Of a stretch of 64,000 bases of DNA, positions 27,001 through 34,885 are shown one piece after another. A program made the translations under genes and the position numbers. The stretch covers positions 310,001 to 374,000 of the forward strand of contig NZ_JAIMIC010000004.1 in NCBI RefSeq assembly GCF_019966545.1, read 5' to 3'. The notes beneath the pieces were generated by a model that worked only from the letters and a program-made list of their open reading frames with translations, was not told the origin of the DNA and made no database searches. Source of the DNA: Heliomarina baculiformis. Lineage in GTDB: Bacteria; Pseudomonadota; Alphaproteobacteria; Rhodobacterales; Rhodobacteraceae. How positions within the stretch are numbered: position 1 is the first letter of the stretch; every line of letters begins with the position of its first letter.

Positions 27001-27216
27001 ATGCAGAATGAATGGATACTCGACGTACTGGCGGACCTCAAAACATTTGCGGTAGCGAACGAATTGGCGGCTCTGGCTGAACAGCTTGACGACACGACAA
27101 TGATTGCCGCGTCCGAACTGGCGTCGAAGGAAAAAGAGACGCGCGTACACATCAATGGTGAACCGAGCCGAATTGGACCAGATTCTCGCCGGTCTGGAGA
27201 AAACAGAAGAGCTTGA
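27001..27216 (+). CDS. Small ORF overlapping the luxR start
   Basis: A 71-codon ORF with a GAGG ribosome binding site 6 bases upstream of its ATG. The first 48 residues look like a helical acidic protein (MQNEWILDVLADLKTFAVAN, then ELAALAEQLDD). The final part runs inside luxR in another frame for 62 bp and looks unselected. luxR itself has no clear ribosome binding site, so reading this ORF probably carries ribosomes to the luxR ATG. I believe similar short ORFs precede luxR in other Roseobacters. Confidence 0.6.
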   Translation: MQNEWILDVLADLKTFAVANELAALAEQLDDTTMIAASELASKEKETRVHINGEPSRIGPDSRRSGENRRA

Positions 27217-27874
27217 GGGGCTGCAGAAAGCCATCGTCTCGCTCCGACGGGTCTTTGGCATCGATCATATGGTTTATCACTGGGTCGACAGCGCCGGAGA
27301 GCAGTATGGGTGCGGGACCTATCCACTCAAATGGATCGACCACTACGCGGAGAAAAACTATCTCAGGGTCGATCCGGTTATCATCGGGTGTTACCAGCGC
27401 TTTCACCCGGTCGACTGGAAGAGGCTCGACTGGTCTTCGAAACAAGCAAGGCAATTTTTTGCGGACGCGCAAACTTTCGGAGTAGGCAATCAGGGGTACT
27501 CGATACCGGTGAGGGGGCCACAGGGGCAATTTGCGCTCTTTACGGCAAGCCATACCTGCGATGACGGGACCTGGGCGGAATTTATCGAGCAGAACGGGCG
27601 AGATCTTATTCTGATCGCGCATTACTTTAACAGGAAGGCACTTGAATTCGAAGCGGACAGGAAGTTGGAGCAGTCACGTGCCTTGTCTCCGCGGGAAATC
27701 GACGCGATGACATTGCTCGCCATGGGGTACAGCCGACCGCAGGTGGCGCATGCGCTCTCGATTTCGGAACACACGCTGAGGGTCTACATCGAAAGTGCCC
27801 GTTTCAAACTTGGGGCAATGAACACCACTCACGCTGTAGCAAGGGCCATTGGTTGCGGACTTATTGTCGTCTGA
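27155..27874 (+). CDS. LuxR-family acyl-homoserine-lactone receptor
   Basis: A 239-residue quorum-sensing transcription factor. Residues 20-165 form the autoinducer-binding domain with the conserved residues of ligand-responsive members: the W and Y in HWVDSAGEQYGCGTYPLKW and the D-P in YLRVDPVI. Residues 175-239 form the LuxR helix-turn-helix (LSPREIDAMTLLAMGYSRPQ, then VAHALSISEHTLRVYIESAR). The ATG at 27155 lies inside the preceding small ORF. luxI follows after 155 bp, so the pair is a complete AHL circuit. Confidence 0.93.
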   Translation: MVNRAELDQILAGLEKTEELEGLQKAIVSLRRVFGIDHMVYHWVDSAGEQYGCGTYPLKWIDHYAEKNYLRVDPVIIGCYQRFHPVDWKRLDWSSKQARQFFADAQTFGVGNQGYSIPVRGPQGQFALFTASHTCDDGTWAEFIEQNGRDLILIAHYFNRKALEFEADRKLEQSRALSPREIDAMTLLAMGYSRPQVAHALSISEHTLRVYIESARFKLGAMNTTHAVARAIGCGLIVV

Positions 27875-27899
27875 ATTCTTTGGCTATTTCATCAACCGG

Positions 27900-27926
27900 A
27901 TCCGCCGATGTGATACGTCGGCGGAT
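27900..27926 (+). terminator. Hairpin between luxR and luxI
   Basis: Perfect 9-bp stem ATCCGCCGA/TCGGCGGAT with a 9-base loop and a short T run (TTTG). It probably ends luxR transcription. Downstream, a small dyad AAACG-CA-CGTTT (27949-27960) lies in the luxI promoter region and may be part of a regulator site. Confidence 0.6.
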
Positions 27927-28029
27927 TTGAAAAGGCGCATGATTAACAAAACGCACGTTTCGGCCAGCGGGCATTAACCAAGGTTTCGTTACCCTTTCGG
28001 CATCGGACAGCCAGACAGGGGACTTAACA

Positions 28030-28668
28030 ATGCTGCGCTATATTTACGGACATGATCTTCACAAGTACCAGAAGCTTGCTCACAGCATGTTTCAGGACCG
28101 TGCGGACCAGTTTCGCACGCGCCTTGAATGGGATGTGGATGTGGATGAGCAGGGTGAGGAACGCGACGGTTACGACGAGCTGAACCCGCTTTATGTTATC
28201 TGGGAAAACGCAAACGGTCGTCACGGTGGATCAATGCGCTTTCTGCCAACAACCGGCCGGGTGATGGCCAATGAAGTTTTCGGACACCTGACAGGCGGTA
28301 GCCCGATTTCGAGCCCGTTGATATGGGAATGCACGCGATTTTGCCTGTCCCGTGACGCCGAACCGAGGGTTGCGGCAGCCCTGATGCTTGCCGGCGGCGA
28401 GATCATGAGCCGCTTTGGGATCAAGCATTTCCTCGGCGTTTTCGATCTGCGGATGGAGCGGATCTACAGGGTGATCGGGGCATCGCCTGAAATTCTCGGG
28501 TCCGAGGGCACTGGCCGCAACAAGGTAAGCCTTGGCCTCTGGTCTTTCAGTCAGGATGCAAAATTACGCGTCGCCCGTCGTGCGGGCATATCCTGCGAGC
28601 TCTCGCGGCTTTGGTTCGACCGGTCGTTTGGCATGGCGCACACGGATCAAATTCGCATGACGGCTTAA
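28030..28668 (+). CDS. Acyl-homoserine-lactone synthase (LuxI type)
   Basis: A 212-residue autoinducer synthase that makes N-acyl homoserine lactone from S-adenosylmethionine and acyl-ACP. The invariant residues of the family are present in order: R and F in FQDRADQFRTRL, W in LEWDVDVD, the acidic pair in ERDGYDELNPLYVI, R in GGSMRFLPTTGR, and the E/R of the central WECTRFCLSRDAE. AGGGGA lies upstream. The acyl chain cannot be predicted. Confidence 0.95.
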   Translation: MLRYIYGHDLHKYQKLAHSMFQDRADQFRTRLEWDVDVDEQGEERDGYDELNPLYVIWENANGRHGGSMRFLPTTGRVMANEVFGHLTGGSPISSPLIWECTRFCLSRDAEPRVAAALMLAGGEIMSRFGIKHFLGVFDLRMERIYRVIGASPEILGSEGTGRNKVSLGLWSFSQDAKLRVARRAGISCELSRLWFDRSFGMAHTDQIRMTA

Positions 28669-28694
28669 TCATTTTGGCATCTGGGCATTGGTCA

Positions 28695-28716
28695 GGCGCG
28701 ACTGTAGGGTCGCGCC
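28695..28716 (+). promoter_or_regulatory. Hairpin abutting the helicase start codon
   Basis: GGCGCGAC (28695-28702) pairs perfectly with GTCGCGCC (28709-28716), and the ATG follows at 28717 with no base between. No ribosome binding site is present. It may be a luxI transcript end or a translational control element. Confidence 0.5.
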
Positions 28717-30243
28717 ATGACTCTGACGCCCGTACAATTTTCCGAAGATCAGGCCAGCGCCTTTGACAGTGTTGCCGCCATGCTGCGCGAAGCGGGGGTC
28801 GATCTCGACGACAGCCTGCTGAAACCGCCCGTCGGTTCGGGCAAGGGCGTGCTTGCCGTGATCGGCAAGGCCGGATCGGGCAAAACTCTTTTGCTGGCAG
28901 AGCTGTACAAAGCGCTTGAACAGGCGGGCGTCGAGATCGTTTCCGGCGATTACGAAAGCCGTAAACGCAAGGACAAACGGTCGCTGGCCATCCTTGCCCC
29001 GACCAACAAGGCGGCCAGTGTTTTGAGGCTGCGAGGGGTTCCTGCCACCACGATCCACCGCATTCTTTATACGCCGGTCTACGATCCGGAATATGAGCGC
29101 ATCGCCGAATGGCTGGCGGGCGAGGGTGAGCGCCCCGACATCGACGGCATGAGCGAAGAGGCGTTGGATCGTGCGGCCGCATTCTATGCCAACAACAAAT
29201 CGATCCCCGGCGCGCTGGCCGCTGCCGGTCTGCGCGGATCGGATTTCATCACGGGCTGGAAGCGGCGGGAAGAACCGCTTGATATCGGGTTCGTCGATGA
29301 AGCTTCGATGCTGGACGACCGGCAATTTAACGACCTTCAGGAGATCTTTCCCAACCTTCTGCTCTTTGGCGATCCGGCCCAGCTGGCGCCGGTGAACCAA
29401 TCAGGCGCGATGGTTTTTGACGGGTTGCCCGAGCCGCGCAAACTTGAACTGAGCCGCGTGCATCGGCAAGAAGCCGACAACCCGATCCTTGATCTGGCCC
29501 ATGCACTGGCCGACCCGCAGATGGAATTTCACGATTTCGAACGCATGGTCGAGGAACTGGCCAAGAGCGATGATCGGATCGTCTGGGGCCAACGGGTCGA
29601 GGTCGACCTTATGGCGCGCAGCCCTGTTCTGGTCTGGCGAAATGCCACGCGGATCCGGCTGATCAATGCATTTCGCACGGTGTACCAGGCACCGGAGGAC
29701 GCGCTTTTGGCGGGCGAACCGCTGATCTGCGACGGGCTGGAATTGCCGCTGAAACACCGCAAGAAGCGTCTCGACCTCGAAGCGCGGGGTCTCATCAAGG
29801 GCGCGCAGGTTGTGTATCTGGGGCCCGGTCGCAAACCCGGATTTTCGCGGCTGCACGTGATGGGGGCCGAAGATCCGCAGATCAGCGCGGCCTCGATCGT
29901 GAAGATTGAAAAGCCGGACGAGGAGGAGCCCTTTATTCCCTTCGCCGCGGGCATGGGCGCGACTTTCCTTCATGGCGCAGCCTGCACCATTCACAAGGCG
30001 CAGGGGTCGCAATGGGACACGGTGCAGGTCTTTGCGCCGGACCTTTTTGTCGCCGCCCGGATGGGCCGAATGGAGGCGGGCCAACCGCTGTGGAAAAGGC
30101 TCGCCTATGTGGCGATCACGCGGGCGCAGGAAAGACTGATCTGGGTCGTGCGCAATCGCCTGTCCAAACCGCAACATGAGTTGAGGGTCGATGACCTGCG
30201 CGCGCCCGCTGTGGCGTTGACGCTTGAAGGAGAAGAAACATGA
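28717..30243 (+). CDS. RecD-like superfamily 1 DNA helicase
   Basis: A 508-residue SF1 helicase similar to RecD2/TraA-type enzymes. Motif I is IGKAGSGKT (near residue 50), motif Ia APTNKAASVLRLRG, motif II FVDEAS, motif III FGDPAQLAPV, and a C-terminal motif VI ITRAQERLIW, with a TIHKAQGSQWDTV motif V region. It lacks the N-terminal RecD domain and has no RecB or RecC partner, so it is a stand-alone DNA helicase of uncertain role. Its stop overlaps the next gene by 4 bp. Confidence 0.9.
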   Translation: MTLTPVQFSEDQASAFDSVAAMLREAGVDLDDSLLKPPVGSGKGVLAVIGKAGSGKTLLLAELYKALEQAGVEIVSGDYESRKRKDKRSLAILAPTNKAASVLRLRGVPATTIHRILYTPVYDPEYERIAEWLAGEGERPDIDGMSEEALDRAAAFYANNKSIPGALAAAGLRGSDFITGWKRREEPLDIGFVDEASMLDDRQFNDLQEIFPNLLLFGDPAQLAPVNQSGAMVFDGLPEPRKLELSRVHRQEADNPILDLAHALADPQMEFHDFERMVEELAKSDDRIVWGQRVEVDLMARSPVLVWRNATRIRLINAFRTVYQAPEDALLAGEPLICDGLELPLKHRKKRLDLEARGLIKGAQVVYLGPGRKPGFSRLHVMGAEDPQISAASIVKIEKPDEEEPFIPFAAGMGATFLHGAACTIHKAQGSQWDTVQVFAPDLFVAARMGRMEAGQPLWKRLAYVAITRAQERLIWVVRNRLSKPQHELRVDDLRAPAVALTLEGEET

Positions 30244-30968
30244 AATCCATCCTGATCACCGGGGCGAGTTCGGGCATTGGTCGGGCCACGGCAGAGCTTT
30301 TCCTGAACGAAGGCTGGCGCGTTGGAATTCTGGCGCGGCGCGGCGACCTGTTGGAAGAGATCGCGGCGCAACATGAGAACGCTGTGCCCCTGATCGCGGA
30401 TGTGACCGATATGGACGCGCTGCAGGCTGCCTTCGACAGCTTTGTCGGCAAGGCCGGAAGGCTTGATGTCCTGTTCAACAACGCGGGCATGTTCACGCCC
30501 GCCGGTCCGATCGATGAAATCCCGATCGAGCATTGGTTCGATTCCGTGGCGGTGAACCTGAACGGCATGTTCCTTGCGGCCCGGTTCGCCTTTTCCATCA
30601 TGCGTGGACAAAACCCGCAGGGCGGGAGGATCATCAACAACGGATCGATTTCTGCCCATGTGCCCCGTCCGGGATCGGTCACCTATACGACCACCAAGCA
30701 CGCGATCACCGGCCTTACCAAATCGCTGTCGCTGGACGGTCGCCCCTATGACATCGCCTGCGGTCAGATCGATATTGGCAATGCGGAAACGCCGATGGTG
30801 GCAAACCTCAAGTCCAAGGCGCTGGCCGAAGGGATCGATGTGCCGCCCACGATGGAAGTCAATGATGCGGCCCGTTCGGTGCTGCACATGGCAGATCTGC
30901 CGCTCAGCGCGAACGTTCAGTTCATGACGGTGATGGCGACCAAGATGCCCTATATCGGGCGGGGATGA
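30240..30968 (+). CDS. Short-chain dehydrogenase/reductase
   Basis: A 242-residue classical SDR with a Rossmann fold. TGASSGIGRA (residues 7-16) binds NAD(P), NNAG is at about residue 80, the catalytic Ser is in NGSISAHVP, and YTTTK gives the YxxxK pair. The Arg-Arg after beta-2 (LARRGD) suggests NADP preference. The ATG overlaps the helicase stop (ATGA). Substrate unknown. Confidence 0.9.
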   Translation: MKSILITGASSGIGRATAELFLNEGWRVGILARRGDLLEEIAAQHENAVPLIADVTDMDALQAAFDSFVGKAGRLDVLFNNAGMFTPAGPIDEIPIEHWFDSVAVNLNGMFLAARFAFSIMRGQNPQGGRIINNGSISAHVPRPGSVTYTTTKHAITGLTKSLSLDGRPYDIACGQIDIGNAETPMVANLKSKALAEGIDVPPTMEVNDAARSVLHMADLPLSANVQFMTVMATKMPYIGRG

Positions 30969-30976
30969 CCCAAGGC

Positions 30977-31735
30977 TCAGGAGTGGCGCAGCAGTCTGAA
31001 GGCGGCCGAAGCGCCCCATCCGGCCAGCACCGCGATGGTGATCGACATGATCCCATACACCATCGGCTGGGCGCGCGAGAGGGCGTAGAGCCAGCGTTCC
31101 AGCCCGACCTTGCCGACAAAGATCGTCGCTTCATAATCCGAAACGACAGCGCCGCCGCGGGTCAGGAAAATCCGGGTGGTATATCCGCCTTCGGTCAGGT
31201 TGGCGGGCAGGCGGATCGAGGTGTTAAAAAGCGTCTGCTGGTCGAAAGACACGACGCCTTCCAGCAGTTGATACAGCCCGTTCTGCTGCCGGACACGGAT
31301 CAGCGCATCGGTGAACTTGCTTGAATCGCGGATGTTGTCCGGTGCGCCGACCGACCTGATCGCGCGAGTGGTCGTGATCTTGTGGCGCAGGTCCTCGACC
31401 CGCAGCAGCACATCCTCAAGCGGGCCGGAGGTGGCCACGGCGTAAAAGCTGGGCGCGGCATCGACTTCGACGGCGGCATTGTTGACCCAGATGCCATATC
31501 GCTTGTCCTTTCGCCGCACCACGACGGGCGTCGACGGGCCTGCGACGGTCACGATGACTTCCAGCGGTTCCTCGTCCGAGATCGGCACTTCGCGTTTCAC
31601 TGCGCCAAAGACAAGGATTTCGGAGCCATCGAAATTCGCCGTGATGTTGATCCGGTCACGCGACAGACCGAGGACGACACTTTCCGCGGCAGCACCGATC
31701 GGAAGGATGAGCAGGATGAGGAGCAGAAACCGCAT
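30977..31735 (-). CDS. Alph_Pro_TM (TIGR02186) membrane protein
   Basis: A 252-residue protein of the alphaproteobacterial TIGR02186 family. It has a signal peptide (FLLLILLILPIGAAAE), a periplasmic beta-rich domain that starts VVLGLSRDRINITANFDGSE, and one C-terminal transmembrane helix (MVYGIMSITIAVLAGWGASA). In many genomes this family lies next to a TSUP permease, as here, where it starts 3 bp after the permease stop. The two probably act together in the envelope. Confidence 0.88.
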   Translation of the reverse strand: MRFLLLILLILPIGAAAESVVLGLSRDRINITANFDGSEILVFGAVKREVPISDEEPLEVIVTVAGPSTPVVVRRKDKRYGIWVNNAAVEVDAAPSFYAVATSGPLEDVLLRVEDLRHKITTTRAIRSVGAPDNIRDSSKFTDALIRVRQQNGLYQLLEGVVSFDQQTLFNTSIRLPANLTEGGYTTRIFLTRGGAVVSDYEATIFVGKVGLERWLYALSRAQPMVYGIMSITIAVLAGWGASAAFRLLRHS

Positions 31736-31738
31736 GGT

Positions 31739-32671
31739 TCAGCGAGGCTCCAGCGGTGTGAGCGAGTAAAGCTCATGCGGTTCGATCAGCAAATCCAGCG
31801 CCAACTTGAAACACACCAGCAGCACCAAGAGCGCCAGCAGAACGCGCAGTTGCTCCGCCTTCATGCGCAGCCCGATCTGGGTGCCAAACTGGGCACCGAT
31901 CACCCCGCCGATTAGCAGCAAAAGCGCCAGAACCACGTCGACCGTGTAGTTCGTGGTGGCATGCAGCATCGTGGTAAAGGCCGCGACAAAGATGATCTGG
32001 AACAGCGAGGTTCCGATCACGACCTTGGTCGGCATGCCAAGGATATAGATCATCGCGGGCACCATGATGAACCCGCCGCCCACACCCATGACAGCGGCCA
32101 GTACCCCGACGGTCAGGCCTACGAGAAGTGGCGGAATGACCGAGATGTAGAGGCCCGAGGTGCGGAATCGCATCTTGAAGGGCAGGGCATGTACCCAGTT
32201 GTGCTTGTTGCGTTTGGTCGGGGTCGGTCGGCCCGAAGTGGCGGCCTTGCGCGTCCTGCGCAGGGCGTTCAGGCTTTCGACGAACATCAGTGCGCCGACG
32301 ATCCCAAGGAACAGGACATAGCAGAGCCTGACCATCAGATCGACCTGACCTATGGATTTCAGGTAGTTGAACGCGAAAACGCCAAGCGCAGCCCCGACAA
32401 GGCCGCCGCATAAGGTCACCGTCCCCATCTTGAGATCGACCGTCTTTCGCTGGAAATGCGCAAGCACGCCCGAGAAAGACGAGGCGACGATCTGGTTCGC
32501 GGATGTTGCAACGGCCACCGCAGGGGGAATGCCGACAAAGAACAAGAGCGGCGTGATCAGGAACCCGCCCCCAACACCGAACATGCCTGAAAGGATGCCT
32601 ACAAGACCCCCAAGGCCCAGAAGCAGGAAAGCGTTTACCGATACCTCGGCGATGGGGAGGTAGATTTGCAT
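31739..32671 (-). CDS. TSUP (TauE/SafE) family anion permease
   Basis: A 310-residue integral membrane protein. Two copies of the family motif are seen, GMFGVGGGFLITPLL (residues 29-43) and VMGVGGGFIMVPAM in the second half, together with about eight helices. A positively charged loop (RRTRKAATSGRPTPTKRNKH) separates the halves. The ATG at 32671 is preferred over a start 10 codons upstream. Coupled to the TIGR02186 gene. Sulfite or a related anion is the likely substrate by family, but nothing local proves it. Confidence 0.9.
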   Translation of the reverse strand: MQIYLPIAEVSVNAFLLLGLGGLVGILSGMFGVGGGFLITPLLFFVGIPPAVAVATSANQIVASSFSGVLAHFQRKTVDLKMGTVTLCGGLVGAALGVFAFNYLKSIGQVDLMVRLCYVLFLGIVGALMFVESLNALRRTRKAATSGRPTPTKRNKHNWVHALPFKMRFRTSGLYISVIPPLLVGLTVGVLAAVMGVGGGFIMVPAMIYILGMPTKVVIGTSLFQIIFVAAFTTMLHATTNYTVDVVLALLLLIGGVIGAQFGTQIGLRMKAEQLRVLLALLVLLVCFKLALDLLIEPHELYSLTPLEPR

Positions 32672-32763
32672 GGCGTTTCCTAAACCGTCCCCGACTGACA
32701 AATCAATCCGGCTGGCTTGAAATTGATCCGCCGCCGCGCTTGATCGGGCATACTCGCAATCCC

Positions 32764-32780
32764 GCCCGTTGGAAACGGGC
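32764..32780 (-). terminator. Hairpin downstream of the ABC transporter operon
   Basis: Seven-base stem GCCCGTT/AACGGGC with a 3-base loop, just past the stop of the last permease gene. The T run (TTTTTAT) lies on the plus-strand side, so termination efficiency for the minus-strand operon is uncertain. Confidence 0.4.
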
Positions 32781-32786
32781 AGGTTT

Positions 32787-33752
32787 TTATCGTTCTTTCA
32801 CGTAGGGTTCGCCGCCCGCGCGGGGGGGGATCGCCTTGCCGACGAAGCCGGCGAGAATCACTACGGTGAGGATATAGGGCAGCGCGTCCATCGCCTGAAC
32901 CGGGATGACGAAGTCACCGATATGGATGTTCTGATAGCGTAGGGCGACGGCTTGCAGGAAACCGAACAGCAGGCAGGAAAACATCGCATGCCAGGGGCGC
33001 CATTTGGCAAAGATCAGGGCCGCCAGCGCGATATAGCCGCGTCCGGCAGTCATGTCCTTGACGAAGCCGGCCTGCAAGGCCGTCGCGAGGTAGGCGCCGG
33101 CGATACCGCAGAGCAGACCGCAGATCGCAACCGCTGCGTAGCGCATGCCGATTACCGAAATGCCCGCCGTATCGACGGCTGCCGGGTTTTCGCCCACCGC
33201 GCGCAGGCGCAGACCAAACCGGGTTCGGAACAGAAGCCACCAAGTCGCCGGCACACAAAGGAACGCGAGGTAGACAAGGATCGAATGGCCCGAGATCAAT
33301 TCGCTGTAGATGGGGCCAAGAACCGGGACATCGGCCAGCGCATCGGCAAAGGGCAGGGTGACGGCGTTGAACCGGCCCTGTCCGATCAGCGATGGGGTCC
33401 GACCGCCTTGCTGGAACCAGTCCTGTGCGATTAGCACCGTCATCCCGGCAGCAAGGAAGTTGATCGCCACACCCGAGATAAGCTGGTTGCCACGGAAGGT
33501 GATCGAGGCCAGCCCGTGCAGCGCCGAAAGCACCATCGAGGCGAGTGTCCCGGCCAGCAGGCCAAGCCAGACTGACCCGGTGATGGCTGCCGTGGCCGCC
33601 GAGAAAAAGGCCGCCGCGAGCATCTTGCCTTCAAGCCCGATGTCGAAGATGCCCGCCCGTTCCGAAAAGAGCCCGGCGAGGCAGGCCAGCAGCAGCGGTG
33701 TCGCCAGTCGGATCGTCGAATCTAGGATTTGGATGATCGTCAGAAAATCCAT
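32787..33752 (-). CDS. BMP-type nucleoside ABC transporter, second permease
   Basis: A 321-residue permease of the ribose/nucleoside (BMP-linked) ABC class with eight to ten helices. ERAGIFDIGLEGKMLAAAFF is the conserved N-terminal signature, ALHGLASITFRGNQLISGVA the EAA-like loop, and LRAVGENPAAVDTAGISV the coupling segment. The start is either an ATG at 33752, overlapping the upstream stop, or a GTG at 33755. It is the last gene of the four-gene operon. Confidence 0.92.
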   Translation of the reverse strand: MDFLTIIQILDSTIRLATPLLLACLAGLFSERAGIFDIGLEGKMLAAAFFSAATAAITGSVWLGLLAGTLASMVLSALHGLASITFRGNQLISGVAINFLAAGMTVLIAQDWFQQGGRTPSLIGQGRFNAVTLPFADALADVPVLGPIYSELISGHSILVYLAFLCVPATWWLLFRTRFGLRLRAVGENPAAVDTAGISVIGMRYAAVAICGLLCGIAGAYLATALQAGFVKDMTAGRGYIALAALIFAKWRPWHAMFSCLLFGFLQAVALRYQNIHIGDFVIPVQAMDALPYILTVVILAGFVGKAIPPRAGGEPYVKER

Positions 33753-34846
33753 CACGACCGACCTTTCCGATAGCGCAGGAAGAGGCTTTCAAGCGGCATT
33801 CGCACCATGTTGTCCAGTGCGCCGGTAAAGAGAATGACCAGCGCCTGAATGACGACGATCAACTCGCGCGGGATCGATGTCCAAAGCGCAAGCTCGGCGC
33901 CGCCCTGATAGAGGAACCCGAACAGGATCGCGGCAAGGAAAACGCCAAGCGGGTGCGACCGGCCCATCAGCGCCACAGCAATCCCGATAAAACCCGCGCC
34001 CTCGGTTGCGTTGAGCACCAGCCGCTCGGCTTCGCCCATCACGTTGTTGATCGCCATCAGACCGGCAAGACCGCCGGAAATCAACATGGAAATCATGATG
34101 ATACGTGTGGGCGAGATACCAGCATACCGCGCGCCCGGTTCGGAGAAACCATAGGCGCGGATCTCATATCCAAGCCGCGTGCGCCAGATCAGCGCCCAGA
34201 CCAGAATGCAGGCCGCAATCGCCACGAGCAGCGAGAAATTGGCAGGGGCGGCCTTGGAAAACTGGATGCCAAAGGGAGCGAGGATCTCATGCAGGGTCGG
34301 CAGATGTACCGTTGGAGAGAACCGCTCGGTCGCCGGGTCCATCGACCCTTCGGGCCGCAACACGTTGACCAGCATGTAGTTCAGCACAGCAGCCGCGATG
34401 AAATTGAACATGATCGTGGTGATCACGATATGGCTGCCGCGTTTCGCCTGCAGATAGGCCGGGAACGCCGCCCAAGCCGCGCCGAACAGCGCGGCGCCCA
34501 CAGTGGCCGCGATCAGCGCCAGCGACCAGTGTGGCCATGGAAAGTAGAGACAGGCGAGCGCGACACCAAGCCCGCCCAGCATCGCCTGACCTTCACCGCC
34601 GATGTTGAACATCTTGGCATGGAAGGCGACCGCGACGGCGAGCCCGGTGAACATGAAATTCGTCGCGTAGTAAAGCGTATAGCCCCAGCCATAGGTCGAC
34701 CCCAGCGCGCCTTGCACCATGAGTTGGACCGCCGCAATCGGGTCTTCGCCAATGGCAAGGATGACTAGTGCGGACAGGATCGCCGCCAGAAGGAGGGAAA
34801 TAAGAGGGACAAGGACGACTTCGGCCCATTTCGGCATGACATCCAT
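33752..34846 (-). CDS. BMP-type nucleoside ABC transporter, first permease
   Basis: A 364-residue permease that pairs with the next gene product. Signature segments: FHAKMFNIGGEGQAMLGGLG, KRGSHIVITTIMFNFIAAAV, and IRAYGFSEPGARYAGIS for contact with the ATPase. It lies 39 bp after the ATPase gene and overlaps the second permease gene. Confidence 0.92.
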   Translation of the reverse strand: MDVMPKWAEVVLVPLISLLLAAILSALVILAIGEDPIAAVQLMVQGALGSTYGWGYTLYYATNFMFTGLAVAVAFHAKMFNIGGEGQAMLGGLGVALACLYFPWPHWSLALIAATVGAALFGAAWAAFPAYLQAKRGSHIVITTIMFNFIAAAVLNYMLVNVLRPEGSMDPATERFSPTVHLPTLHEILAPFGIQFSKAAPANFSLLVAIAACILVWALIWRTRLGYEIRAYGFSEPGARYAGISPTRIIMISMLISGGLAGLMAINNVMGEAERLVLNATEGAGFIGIAVALMGRSHPLGVFLAAILFGFLYQGGAELALWTSIPRELIVVIQALVILFTGALDNMVRMPLESLFLRYRKGRS

Positions 34847-34885
34847 GTCAGAAAGGCCCCCGTTTCATGTTTGGCAGGTAGGTAT

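Noticed and set aside
34405-34430. GGTGATCACG resembling the TCA operator
   Set aside because: Single copy inside a permease coding sequence, without a partner at 21 bp.
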